Source: Flavobacterium sp. DG2-3 (GTDB lineage Bacteria; Bacteroidota; Bacteroidia; Flavobacteriales; Flavobacteriaceae). Taken from it: a stretch of 64,000 nucleotides of DNA. The notes beneath the pieces are model-generated. The model saw nothing but the letters and a program-made list of their open reading frames with translations, was not told the DNA's origin and did no database searches. The stretch spans positions 186,001 through 250,000 of the forward strand of contig NZ_JAVAMB010000001.1 in the NCBI RefSeq assembly GCF_030730925.1, read 5' to 3'. The translations under genes and the position numbers were made by a program. Shown here in pieces: positions 26,767-34,601 of the stretch. Position 1 is the stretch's first letter. Each line of letters starts with the position of its first letter.

Positions 26767-27801
26767 ATGGAATTAGACGAAAAAAAATATTTATATCTCT
26801 TATTACTGATCCCAATTGTGGTCTGTATTTTCCTTTTCAATATGTATTGGAAAAGAAGAACGCAGCGAGAATTTGGTGATCTTGAAATGGTGAAAAGATT
26901 GAGTCCTGAAAAATCAGTTTTTAAACCCGTTTTAAAAATTGTAGTGATTCTTCTAGCGTTAACCTGTTTGATTATCGGTTTGGTAAATCCGAAGATTGGA
27001 ACCAAGATGGAAACGGTAAAAAGAGAAGGAATCGATATTGTTTTTGCAGTCGATGTTTCTAAAAGTATGCTTGCAGAAGACGTTGCTCCAAGCCGTTTGG
27101 CAAAGAGTAAACAATTGGTTTCTCAGATTATCAATAATCTTGGAAGCGATCGAATTGGAATTGTAGCGTATGCCGGAAGTGCTTTTCCAGTTTTGCCTAT
27201 AACATCAGATTATGGTGTTGCAAAAATGTACTTGCAAAGTATGAATCCCGATATGGTTTCTTCTCAAGGAACTTCTCTTGATGAAGCAATTCGATTATCG
27301 ACAACTTATTTTGATGAAAAAAGCAAGACAAGCAAGTTATTGATTTTAATTTCTGATGGAGAAGATCATTCTGAAGGAGCTTCTACTGCTGCTGAAGAAG
27401 CCAACAAAATTGGAATGAAAATCATTACTATCGGAGTTGGAACAGAAAGAGGAGCAACAATTCCGTTAAAAGAAAATGGCGTTTTAAGAGGTTATCAGAA
27501 AGATCAAAATGGCGAAACGGTAACAACAAAACTGAATCAGGAAGGTTTAAAAACTATTGCTAAAGCTACAAAAGGCGGATACGTTTATGGCGGAAGCACT
27601 AAAGAAGTTTTAGACTACGTAAAAAATGCACTGAATAATATTCAGAAAACAGAATTTGAAGCCACACAAATGGCCGAATTTCAATCGCAATTTCAATGGT
27701 TTATCGGGTTTGCATTTTTATTGCTTTTCCTAGATATTTTCTTATTAGAAAGAAAAACAAGCTGGATCAAAGAGTTGGATTTATTTAATGAAAAGAAATA
27801 A
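26767..27801 (+). CDS. batB: BatB, VWA-domain membrane protein
   Basis: This is a 344-residue protein with two N-terminal membrane helices (LYLLLLIPIVVCIFLF and KIVVILLALTCLIIGLV) and a VWA domain beginning DIVFAVDVSKSMLAEDV (MIDAS D-V-S-K-S, intact). A C-terminal helix FIGFAFLLLFLDIFLL follows. It is a paralogue of BatA with the same topology, so the two may form a heteromeric complex in the inner membrane with MoxR acting from the cytosol. That complex is inference from family knowledge. Confidence 0.93.
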   Translation: MELDEKKYLYLLLLIPIVVCIFLFNMYWKRRTQREFGDLEMVKRLSPEKSVFKPVLKIVVILLALTCLIIGLVNPKIGTKMETVKREGIDIVFAVDVSKSMLAEDVAPSRLAKSKQLVSQIINNLGSDRIGIVAYAGSAFPVLPITSDYGVAKMYLQSMNPDMVSSQGTSLDEAIRLSTTYFDEKSKTSKLLILISDGEDHSEGASTAAEEANKIGMKIITIGVGTERGATIPLKENGVLRGYQKDQNGETVTTKLNQEGLKTIAKATKGGYVYGGSTKEVLDYVKNALNNIQKTEFEATQMAEFQSQFQWFIGFAFLLLFLDIFLLERKTSWIKELDLFNEKK

Positions 27802-27809
27802 AAAAGTTA

Positions 27810-27935
27810 GCCACTAATTGCTCGAATTTACACGAAAGAAAATTACAAAGTTTTGTGAAATTCAGACAAAATAAATTAATTAGTGCCAATTGGTGACCCG
27901 AACGATAGTGAACAGGCGAAGCAAATTCGTGGCAA
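27810..27935. repeat. CCACTAATT / AATTCGTGG inverted repeat with an inserted GC-rich piece
   Basis: GCCACTAATTGCTCGAATTT and AATTAATTAGTGCC / AAATTCGTGGC are arms of the CCACGAATT family. Between the two right-arm words lies TGACCCGAACGATAGTGAAC followed by AGGCGAAGC, which breaks the pattern and looks like a separate short insertion. Confidence 0.65.
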
Positions 27936-27953
27936 ACAAAAAACAAAATTAGA

Positions 27954-28715
27954 ATGAAAAATTTTCTCCTTTATATTTTACTAACGGTTTCTTTTGCAGT
28001 TTCTGCTCAAGAGAAAGACAAAACATTGCCTGCAGCCAACGAAGAATATAAACAGAATAAATTTGTTGATGCAGAGGCAAACTATAGAATTTCGGAATCT
28101 AAATTTTCTAAACGCGCCGCTGCTCCATACAATTTAGGAAATAGTATTTACAGACAAAATCAGATTTCGGAAGCTAAATTTGCTTACGCGAAAGCAATAA
28201 AAAATGCTAAAACAAGACCTGAAAAGCATAAAGCCTATCATAATCTTGGAAACGTTTTCATGAAAGAGAAAGATTATACTCAAGCAGTTGAAGCTTACAA
28301 ACAAGCGCTTCGCAATGATCCGACTGATGATGAAACGCGTTACAACTATGCTTATGCAAAACAAAAACTAAAAGAGAATCCTCCTAAAAACGATCAGAAA
28401 GACAAAAATAAGGACAAAGACAAGGATAAGGATAAAAATAAAGACAAGGACAAAGACAAAAATAAAGATAAGGACAAGGATAAAAAAGACGATAAAGGCG
28501 ACCAGGACAAAGACAAAAAAGATGGTCAAAACGATCCTAAAAAAGATGACAAGTCTGACAATAAAGGAGAGCCAAAACCGCAGCCTGGAGGAATATCAAA
28601 AGAACGTGTTCAGAATTTGTTAGATGCGGTAAATAATGAAGAGAAGAAAATTCAGGACAAAGTAAACGCTCAAAAAGTAAAAGGTAATCCTAAGAAAACA
28701 GAAAAAGACTGGTAA
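27954..28715 (+). CDS. batC: BatC, TPR protein with Lys/Asp-rich tail
   Basis: This is a 253-residue protein with signal peptide MKNFLLYILLTVSFAVSAQ. Residues 20-140 hold tetratricopeptide repeats (AAPYNLGNSIYRQNQISEAK, AYHNLGNVFMKEKDYTQAVE). Residues 143-212 are an extreme low-complexity K/D/N tract built from KDKDKN units, then a short helical end. BatC is the periplasmic TPR member of the Bat cluster and could bind BatA/B/D. The charged tract is much longer than needed for a linker and is probably length-variable between strains. Confidence 0.88.
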   Translation: MKNFLLYILLTVSFAVSAQEKDKTLPAANEEYKQNKFVDAEANYRISESKFSKRAAAPYNLGNSIYRQNQISEAKFAYAKAIKNAKTRPEKHKAYHNLGNVFMKEKDYTQAVEAYKQALRNDPTDDETRYNYAYAKQKLKENPPKNDQKDKNKDKDKDKDKNKDKDKDKNKDKDKDKKDDKGDQDKDKKDGQNDPKKDDKSDNKGEPKPQPGGISKERVQNLLDAVNNEEKKIQDKVNAQKVKGNPKKTEKDW

Positions 28716-28724
28716 AATAATTTA

Positions 28725-28812
28725 AATCGTTTAGTCGTTAATTGTTTATTAAAAGAAATATTCAAAAACGGCTAAACGATTAAACAGTTAAAATAAACAA
28801 CGACTAAACAAG
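28725..28812. repeat. CGTTTAGTCGTTAA / TTAACNGTTTAGCCG inverted word repeat
   Basis: The gap between batC and batD carries CGTTTAGTCGTTAATTG on one side and CGGCTAAACGATTAAACAG with AACGACTAAAC on the other, giving inverted arms of repeated TTTAGTCG / CGACTAAA words. Confidence 0.65.
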
Positions 28813-28814
28813 TA

Positions 28815-30566
28815 ATGAAAAGATATTTAATTCTATTTCTACTCACTTTTCAAGGACTAATGGCTCAGGTGCAATTTGAAGCCAGAGTCAGCAAAAACAC
28901 ACTTGGAGTTAACGAAAGACTTCGCATCGATTTCATCATGAATGTCGACGGCGACAATTTCGAACAGCCTTCTTTTGAAGGATTCAGTATGGTTGCAGGA
29001 CCAAGTCAGCAAATCAGCCAGTCATGGGTAAATGGACGCAGTTCTTTTCAAAAAATATATTCTTATATTCTTCAGCCACAAAGAAAAGGAGCGCTTACGA
29101 TCAAACAAGCGGCTATAGAATATAACGGACAAGTTTATAAAACTTCTCCAATTAAAGTTACGGTTACCAATGCAGTTGCACAAGAAAGAGATCCTAACGA
29201 CAGGCCACAAGGCGGAAATGGCAATGAACTATTGACTTTAGTTGCCGAAATCTCAAAAACTAATCCATACTTAAACGAACCAATTACTGTGGTTTACAAA
29301 TTGTATTTCAATAACATTGGTGTTACTGGTTTTAAAGAATTGGCAAAACCTAAATACAATGATTTCTGGAATCAGAACATTGAAATCAAACAATTGGCAA
29401 TCGAGGAAGGAAGTTTCCAAGGTCAGAGATGTTATTATGTTATCCTGAAAAAGACAATCTTATATCCTCAAAAAGCAGGAAAACTTACCATTGAACCTCT
29501 TTCACTAGATATTGGGGTGCAGTTACCAACAAATCGTCGTGATATGTTTGGTCAAATGATTATTACTGAAGACAATAAAGTAGTTTCTGCCGGAGCCAAA
29601 ACTATTAATGTAAGACCGCTTCCTGAAAGCAGTAAACCAGAAGGATTTACAGGTGGTGTCGGAAGATTGAATTTTACGGTTACTCCATCAAAAACAACAC
29701 TTAAAAATGGTGAAGGGCTTGACTTAATCGTAAGTGCGCAGGGAACTGGAAACATGAAATTATTTACGCTTCCAAAACCAGTTGTTCCGAATGCATTAGA
29801 AATGTACGATCCTGTTCACGATGAACAAGTAACGACTTCACTAAGCGGTATGTCTGGAAGAATCACAGACAAATATACTATCGTACCACAATACAGAGGA
29901 AAATATGCGATAAAACCAATGCAATTCTCGTATTTTGATTTGAGTACGGGTACTTACAAAACCATCACTTCAAAAGAAATTATGATTGATGTTTTGGACG
30001 GACCAACACCTGCAGAAGCAAATACAGGAGCATCTGCTTCTAAAAATATCGCAGAAAAAGCAGATCAATTCAAAAACATAAAATCTAGAACAGCATTAAT
30101 TCCTATTGCTAAAAATGATTTTTATGATTCTAAATTGTATTTAGGATTGCTATTTGCGCCTTTTATCATTATTCCGATTATCATTTTAGCTAGAAAGAAA
30201 AAAGAAGCTATGGATAGTGATGTTACTGGAAATAGAATTAGAATGAACAATAAGCTGGCGAAGAAATATTTATCGCAAGCGAAGAAACATCTTAACAACA
30301 AAGAGCCTTTCTATATTGCACTTGAGAAAGCAATGCATAATTTCTTGAAAGCAAAACTGCATATTGAAACCTCAGAAATGAGCAAAGACAATATCAGAGA
30401 ATTATTATTGTCTAGAAATGCAAATCCAGAAACGGTTCAGAATTTTATTGCTCTGACTGAAAACTGCGAATTTGCGCGTTATGCACCAGCATCAAGCGCT
30501 TCAATTCAGCAGGATTATGATAAGGCGGTTATGATTATTTCTGAATTAGAAAAACAGATTGTTTAA
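28815..30566 (+). CDS. batD: BatD, membrane-anchored beta-domain protein
   Basis: This is a 583-residue protein with signal peptide MKRYLILFLLTFQGLMAQ. Three to four Ig-like BatD repeats (QVQFEARVSKNTLGVNERL, LVAEISKTNPYLNEPITV, LNFTVTPSKTTLKNGEGLDL) span about residues 18-400. A transmembrane helix (about 440-460, LGLLFAPFIIIPIIILA) precedes a cytosolic helical tail of about 120 residues. The long periplasmic part suggests binding to surface or periplasmic partners; the tail could contact MoxR. Named by family and position. Confidence 0.93.
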   Translation: MKRYLILFLLTFQGLMAQVQFEARVSKNTLGVNERLRIDFIMNVDGDNFEQPSFEGFSMVAGPSQQISQSWVNGRSSFQKIYSYILQPQRKGALTIKQAAIEYNGQVYKTSPIKVTVTNAVAQERDPNDRPQGGNGNELLTLVAEISKTNPYLNEPITVVYKLYFNNIGVTGFKELAKPKYNDFWNQNIEIKQLAIEEGSFQGQRCYYVILKKTILYPQKAGKLTIEPLSLDIGVQLPTNRRDMFGQMIITEDNKVVSAGAKTINVRPLPESSKPEGFTGGVGRLNFTVTPSKTTLKNGEGLDLIVSAQGTGNMKLFTLPKPVVPNALEMYDPVHDEQVTTSLSGMSGRITDKYTIVPQYRGKYAIKPMQFSYFDLSTGTYKTITSKEIMIDVLDGPTPAEANTGASASKNIAEKADQFKNIKSRTALIPIAKNDFYDSKLYLGLLFAPFIIIPIIILARKKKEAMDSDVTGNRIRMNNKLAKKYLSQAKKHLNNKEPFYIALEKAMHNFLKAKLHIETSEMSKDNIRELLLSRNANPETVQNFIALTENCEFARYAPASSASIQQDYDKAVMIISELEKQIV

Positions 30567-30578
30567 TTTTTATAGCAA

Positions 30579-30596
30579 TCCCGATAGCTATCGGGA
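30579..30596. repeat. Perfect 18-bp palindrome TCCCGATAGCTATCGGGA
   Basis: An isolated perfect palindrome 12 bp after the batD stop, without a U-run. From memory CCCGATAGCTATCGGG is a recurrent intergenic word in Bacteroidota. It may be a repeat or processing hairpin. Confidence 0.7.
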
Positions 30597-30664
30597 GCAA
30601 TAGAAAATTGATTTAGATTGAGTCGAATTTAAGTTCGCAAAGTTGAAAATCTTATTATAAAAAA

Positions 30665-31411
30665 ATGAAAAACATACTATATCTCTTTTTATTAATCTCG
30701 CAGGTTTTCTTTGCGCAAGGTCGCTTTGAATCGGCTAATTCATTGTATCAAAAAGGGCAATACAAAGAAGCTGCACAAGTTTATGAGAACATCATAAAAG
30801 AAGATAAATTACATTCTGCTGAATTGTATTTTAATCTCGGAAACTGTTATTATAAATTAAATCAGGTTGCGCCTTCGATTTATAATTACGAAAAAGCTTT
30901 GGTACTTAAACCAAACGATCCAGAGACATTAAACAACTTGAAATTTGCTAAAAAACTGACGATTGACGAAATCAAAGAAGTTCCGAAAGTGGGTTTTGCA
31001 AAAATGATCCAAAACTTTACTTCTATTTTTGATTATAATACCTGGGCAAAGATTTCTGTTGTGCTCGGTTTTGTGTTTTTATTGAGTTTTATTGGTTATT
31101 ATTTCTCCAACGCTACACTTGCAAAAAGAATTTATTTTGTCGGAATGTTTGTTATTTTAATTGCTTTTGCTTTAAGCATTTCTGCTGGAATGTCTGAGAA
31201 AAGCCATTTTGACAACGATCGTGTTGCTATTGTTTTTTCTGAATTAAGTCAAGTTAGAAACGAACCTCAAAAATCTGGAAATGGCATTATCCTTTTACAT
31301 GAAGGAGCAAAAGTGTATGTACTGGAAAGTATTGCAGGATGGAAAAAAATCGAATTGACAGATGGAACTCAAGGTTGGATAGATTCATCGACTATCAAAG
31401 AAGTAAAGTAA
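30665..31411 (+). CDS. batE: BatE, TPR plus SH3-like protein
   Basis: This is a 248-residue protein with signal peptide MKNILYLFLLISQVFFAQG and TPR repeats (residues 20-95, AELYFNLGNCYYKLNQVAPS, IYNYEKALVLKPNDPETLNN). Two membrane helices lie around 125-180. A C-terminal bacterial SH3 domain (VAIVFSELSQVRNEP..., ending GWKKIELTDGTQGWIDSSTIKEV) binds peptides or cell wall in other proteins. It is the last gene of the Bat cluster; the array of repeats begins 20 bp after it. Confidence 0.92.
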   Translation: MKNILYLFLLISQVFFAQGRFESANSLYQKGQYKEAAQVYENIIKEDKLHSAELYFNLGNCYYKLNQVAPSIYNYEKALVLKPNDPETLNNLKFAKKLTIDEIKEVPKVGFAKMIQNFTSIFDYNTWAKISVVLGFVFLLSFIGYYFSNATLAKRIYFVGMFVILIAFALSISAGMSEKSHFDNDRVAIVFSELSQVRNEPQKSGNGIILLHEGAKVYVLESIAGWKKIELTDGTQGWIDSSTIKEVK

Positions 31412-31474
31412 AATTTTAAAATATTTAAATATAGAAATCCCAAAATAGCTTGAGTTTGGGATTTGTTTTATAAA

Positions 31475-31592
31475 GAATCCGAAGGATTCAAATATTTATA
31501 GCTCTTGATTTTGCGAAAGAAATACGACCCCGTCGGGGTCGCATTACAGACTGCTAAATTGATTTCTATAAATATTTGAATCCTCCGGATTC
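31475..31592. repeat. Three-hairpin palindromic element, copy 2
   Basis: Left hairpin GAATCCGAAGGATTC, then ATATTTATAG, centre CGACCCCGTCGGGGTCG, then TTTCTATAAATATTTG and right hairpin GAATCCTCCGGATTC. The loop of the centre differs (GTC) from the other copies. Confidence 0.85.
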
Positions 31593-31663
31593 TTTTCTTA
31601 AAGGTTCATTCAAATGAAATTCCAAACTCCAATTATTTTTGGATTTGAAATTTGCTGTTCAAA

Positions 31664-31781
31664 GAATCCGAAGGATTCAAATATTTATAGAAATAATATC
31701 TTCAAAGGATATTCGACCCCGAAGGGGTCGTATTGAACGCTCTAAAATGAATTTCTATAAACATTTAAATCCTCCGGATTC
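31664..31781. repeat. Three-hairpin palindromic element, copy 3
   Basis: Left hairpin GAATCCGAAGGATTC, centre CGACCCCGAAGGGGTCG, right arm TTTCTATAAACATTT and right hairpin AATCCTCCGGATT. Nearly identical to copy 4 between the hairpins, including TATCTTCAAAG and TTGAACGCTCTAAAATGAA. Confidence 0.85.
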
Positions 31782-31887
31782 ATTTTTAAAACTTCATTCA
31801 AAAAGAAATCTCAAATTCCAAGTATTTTAGATTTCGGGATTTGGGATTTGGGATTTGAATTTTGGAATTTGGAATTTGTTATTCACA

Positions 31888-32005
31888 GAATCCGAAGGAT
31901 TCAAATGTTTATAGAAATAGTATCTTCAAAGAATATTCGACCCCGAAGGGGTCGTATTGAACGCTCTAAAATGAATTTCTATAAACATTTGAATCCTTCG
32001 GATTC
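31888..32005. repeat. Three-hairpin palindromic element, copy 4
   Basis: Left hairpin GAATCCGAAGGATTC, centre CGACCCCGAAGGGGTCG, right hairpin GAATCCTTCGGATTC. Close similarity to copy 3 points to recent local duplication. Confidence 0.85.
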
Positions 32006-32088
32006 TTTTCTTAAAACTTCATTGAAAAAGAAAATTCCAAACTCCAAAACAATTGGAATTTGGAATTTTTCTTTTTGGAATTTAATAA

Positions 32089-33639
32089 TTAATTCACCGC
32101 ATCAACCAATCTTAAAAATTCAGATCTATACCCTTCTTCATCGTTTGACAAACCCGATTTTGCCAATCTTTTAATATCAGAACTTGAACTGTTGGCAATA
32201 TATTTTGATTCGCGCAATTTTAATCCGAACCAAGAAACTGCTGTTGTGAATTTGAAATCTTGAGAACTGTTTTCTAGGTCCGTTTTCTTATCTGCGATTA
32301 CATTAACTATTTCAATGCTTTTATTGCCATCAGGTTTTTTATATCTAAATTTCACCGTAGCCAACTCATCACTATGATTTTCAGTAGTTTTATGTGTTTT
32401 GGTATATTTTAGATCCGACGGAACATAATCACTTTCTACACCAATCGGAACAATTTCATAAAGTGCCGTAACCGAATGTCCGCTACCTAATTCTCCCGCA
32501 TCAATTTTATCATTTTTAAAATCTTCTGCATTTAATTTTCTGTTTTCATAACCAATCAATCGATAGGCTTGAACATGATACGGATTAAACTCGATTTGGA
32601 TTTTTACATCTTTCGCGATAGCAAACATTGACCCCTTAAATTCTTTTCCAAGAAAACGATTCGCTTCTTGAATGTTATCGATATAAGCATAATTTCCATT
32701 TCCTTTATCGGCAAGAATTTCCATTTTGCTGTCTTTGTAGTTGCCCATTCCAAAACCTAAAACGGTCAAGAAAACACCAGATTCTCTTTTTTGTTCAATC
32801 AATTTCAGCATATCATCATCAGAAGAAGCGCCAACATTAAAATCACCATCAGTAGCAATTACCACTCTATTGTTTCCTTCTTTAATAAAATTTTGTTGCG
32901 CTAGTTTATACGCAAGTTCAATTCCTTCTCCTCCAGCTGTGCTTCCACCTGCATGCAAATCGTCAAAAGCCTCTATAATTTCATCTTTATTATCACCAGA
33001 AGTCGGCTCTAAAACCACTCCCGCAGAACCAGCGTATACTACAATCGAAACTTTATCAATCGGTCGAAGTTCTTTTACCAGAACTTTCATCGATTCTTTC
33101 AGCAATGGCAATTTGTTCTGTTCATCCATTGAGCCTGAAACGTCAACTAAAAAAACCAGATTAGTAGCTGGTAAATTTGCCATTGGAATGTTTTTTCCCT
33201 GCAAGCCAATTTTTAGCAGTCGGCTATTTTTATTCCACGGGCAATCGCTGTATTCTGTATTTATAGCAAACGGATGTTCGCCTTCTGGCTGCGGATATTT
33301 GTATTTGAAAAAATTAATCATTTCTTCTACTCGAACAGCGTCTTTTGGAACTTTCTGTCCTTCGTTTATAAATCGGCGGATATTGGTATACGATGCATTA
33401 TCAACATCGATAGAAAAAGTAGAAAGCGGTTCTTTTAGCGGAGATTCAAACGGATTTTCTTCTAACGCTGCGTAGCTTTCTGTATTAGGATCGGCGGCAT
33501 AATTTTCTGCTGGAATTTCATCGGTTGCAACAACTGTCATGTCCATTGCTTCTGCGGCCTCGTCTGGAGCGTAAGCTTTCTTACAACTGAAAATAGTAAG
33601 TACGAGGAATGCCATCATAAAGAAATTAAGATTTCTCAT
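32089..33639 (-). CDS. YfbK-like VWA lipoprotein (VWA plus DUF3520)
   Basis: This is a 516-residue protein. Signal peptide MRNLNFFMMAFLVLTIFSC ends in a lipobox cysteine (C19). The region FSIDVDNASYTNIRRFINEG...VRVEEMINFFKYKYP is the typical YfbK N-terminal domain. The VWA domain follows with LVFLVDVSGSMDEQNKLPLL (complete MIDAS) and ends around residue 330; the C-terminal 180 residues match the DUF3520 pattern. Envelope-anchored; function unknown. It converges on the Bat operon, another VWA-rich locus, but is transcribed separately. The plus-strand 244-codon frame inside it is a shadow. Confidence 0.92.
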   Translation of the reverse strand: MRNLNFFMMAFLVLTIFSCKKAYAPDEAAEAMDMTVVATDEIPAENYAADPNTESYAALEENPFESPLKEPLSTFSIDVDNASYTNIRRFINEGQKVPKDAVRVEEMINFFKYKYPQPEGEHPFAINTEYSDCPWNKNSRLLKIGLQGKNIPMANLPATNLVFLVDVSGSMDEQNKLPLLKESMKVLVKELRPIDKVSIVVYAGSAGVVLEPTSGDNKDEIIEAFDDLHAGGSTAGGEGIELAYKLAQQNFIKEGNNRVVIATDGDFNVGASSDDDMLKLIEQKRESGVFLTVLGFGMGNYKDSKMEILADKGNGNYAYIDNIQEANRFLGKEFKGSMFAIAKDVKIQIEFNPYHVQAYRLIGYENRKLNAEDFKNDKIDAGELGSGHSVTALYEIVPIGVESDYVPSDLKYTKTHKTTENHSDELATVKFRYKKPDGNKSIEIVNVIADKKTDLENSSQDFKFTTAVSWFGLKLRESKYIANSSSSDIKRLAKSGLSNDEEGYRSEFLRLVDAVN

Positions 33640-33831
33640 AAAGTAAATTTTTAAAAATTAATAAATGGGTTATTGGCTTCAAATAAGGACTAGCATTCCG
33701 GATTTACTAGAGGCGATTATTTGTAATTTTCGAAGGCTAAAAATCGTGCCAAAAAATTACAAACGTTTTTCTTACAGGAAACAAAAACTGAGAAACCTAG
33801 ATTTTAAAGGGTATGTAGCGTAGATTTTTTT

Positions 33832-33985
33832 TCGCCACGAATTACACAAATTTCACAAATTTTTTATTTTGGAATTGTAAAAACTAATTCATGCGAATTC
33901 GTGTAATTCGTGGCAAAAAATCAACACAAAGTTTTTCGACAAAAATTCTAAAAATTAGTGTAATTCGTGTAATTCGTGGCTAAAA
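33832..33985. repeat. CCACGAATTACAC / GTGTAATTCGTGG repeat cluster
   Basis: CGCCACGAATTACACAAATT on the left faces two copies of GTGTAATTCGTG(G) on the right (about 33900-33913 and 33967-33979), with 10-bp periodic words and short CACAAAG stretches. The remaining part of the 389-bp gap (33640-33831) holds no recognisable feature beyond the promoter side of the VWA gene. Confidence 0.7.
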
Positions 33986-34028
33986 GAAAAATCATTACAA
34001 TCCATTTAATCTCTGGCGAAAAAAACCA

Positions 34029-34601
34029 TCAACGGAAATCGTAAATTTTCTCTGGCGTTACACAGAAATCTAATTTGATATCAGATTCAAAAACATCATC
34101 AATTTGGCTTACTGATTCAAAAAAAGAAAGTCCGATTTTGATTGTTTCTGGTTTGCATTCGGCTAAGAATTTATCATAGAAACCTTTTCCGTAACCAATA
34201 CGGTTTCCGAAAACATCAAAAGCCAAAAGCGGCACAAAAACCACTTCCACTTTAGAAGAAGGAACTTCAATTCCGTCAACAGGTTCAGGAATATTGTATT
34301 CGTTTTTTTTGATTTTCGTATTATCTGTTAAAAGAAAATGAGTCATTTTTCTGGTATCGAAATCACTTTTTGAGATCAGGATTTCTTTGTCTTTTCCAGA
34401 AAGTAAATGCAGAATATATTCGGTGTTTATTTCTTTTTGTTCTTCAATTGGAAGAAAAACATGATAATAGATTTTATCCCAAATCAGCATTTGAATTAAT
34501 TGATTCGCAATTGCCAGACTCTTCTCTTCTATTTCATCAAAAGAAAGCGCTTTACGGAAATTTTTATATTCAATTCGAAGTTCTTTTTTACTCGTCGACA
34601 T
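34029..34601 (-). CDS. 5-formyltetrahydrofolate cyclo-ligase
   Basis: From the ATG at 34601 the product has 190 residues (MSTSKKELRIEYKNFRKAL). The longer frame starting 22 residues earlier runs into the preceding gene and was rejected. Motifs: the N-terminal basic K..LR..YKN..K ATP site, FLPIEEQKEINTEYIL, and the C-terminal GNRIGYGKGFYDKFL, diagnostic of this ATP-dependent enzyme. It converts 5-formyl-THF to 5,10-methenyl-THF. The start overlaps the end of the aspartoacylase-like gene by 14 bp, suggesting translational coupling. Confidence 0.93.
   Translation of the reverse strand: MSTSKKELRIEYKNFRKALSFDEIEEKSLAIANQLIQMLIWDKIYYHVFLPIEEQKEINTEYILHLLSGKDKEILISKSDFDTRKMTHFLLTDNTKIKKNEYNIPEPVDGIEVPSSKVEVVFVPLLAFDVFGNRIGYGKGFYDKFLAECKPETIKIGLSFFESVSQIDDVFESDIKLDFCVTPEKIYDFR

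Larger units (their letters stand above)
31430..32086. repeat. Alternating array of three-hairpin elements and AATTCCAAA hairpins
   Basis: This whole gap of about 680 bp is gene-free. GGATTTGG / CCAAATCC-type hairpins (about 31436-31465, 31617-31655, 31800-31880 and 32028-32078) alternate with three copies of the 118-bp element (31475, 31664, 31888). The spacing of copies is 189 and 224 bp, which suggests duplication of a combined unit. The outer hairpins may also terminate the Bat operon and the opposing gene. Confidence 0.8.

Noticed and set aside
31475..32005. CRISPR-like array
   Set aside because: Repeats are about 118 bp, palindromic and only three in number, spaced 189 and 224 bp apart with related sequence between them; no cas genes are near.
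32741..33475. 244-codon plus-strand frame
   Set aside because: It is antisense to the YfbK-like VWA gene, whose motifs are complete. Its composition is serine/proline-rich shadow type with no domain.
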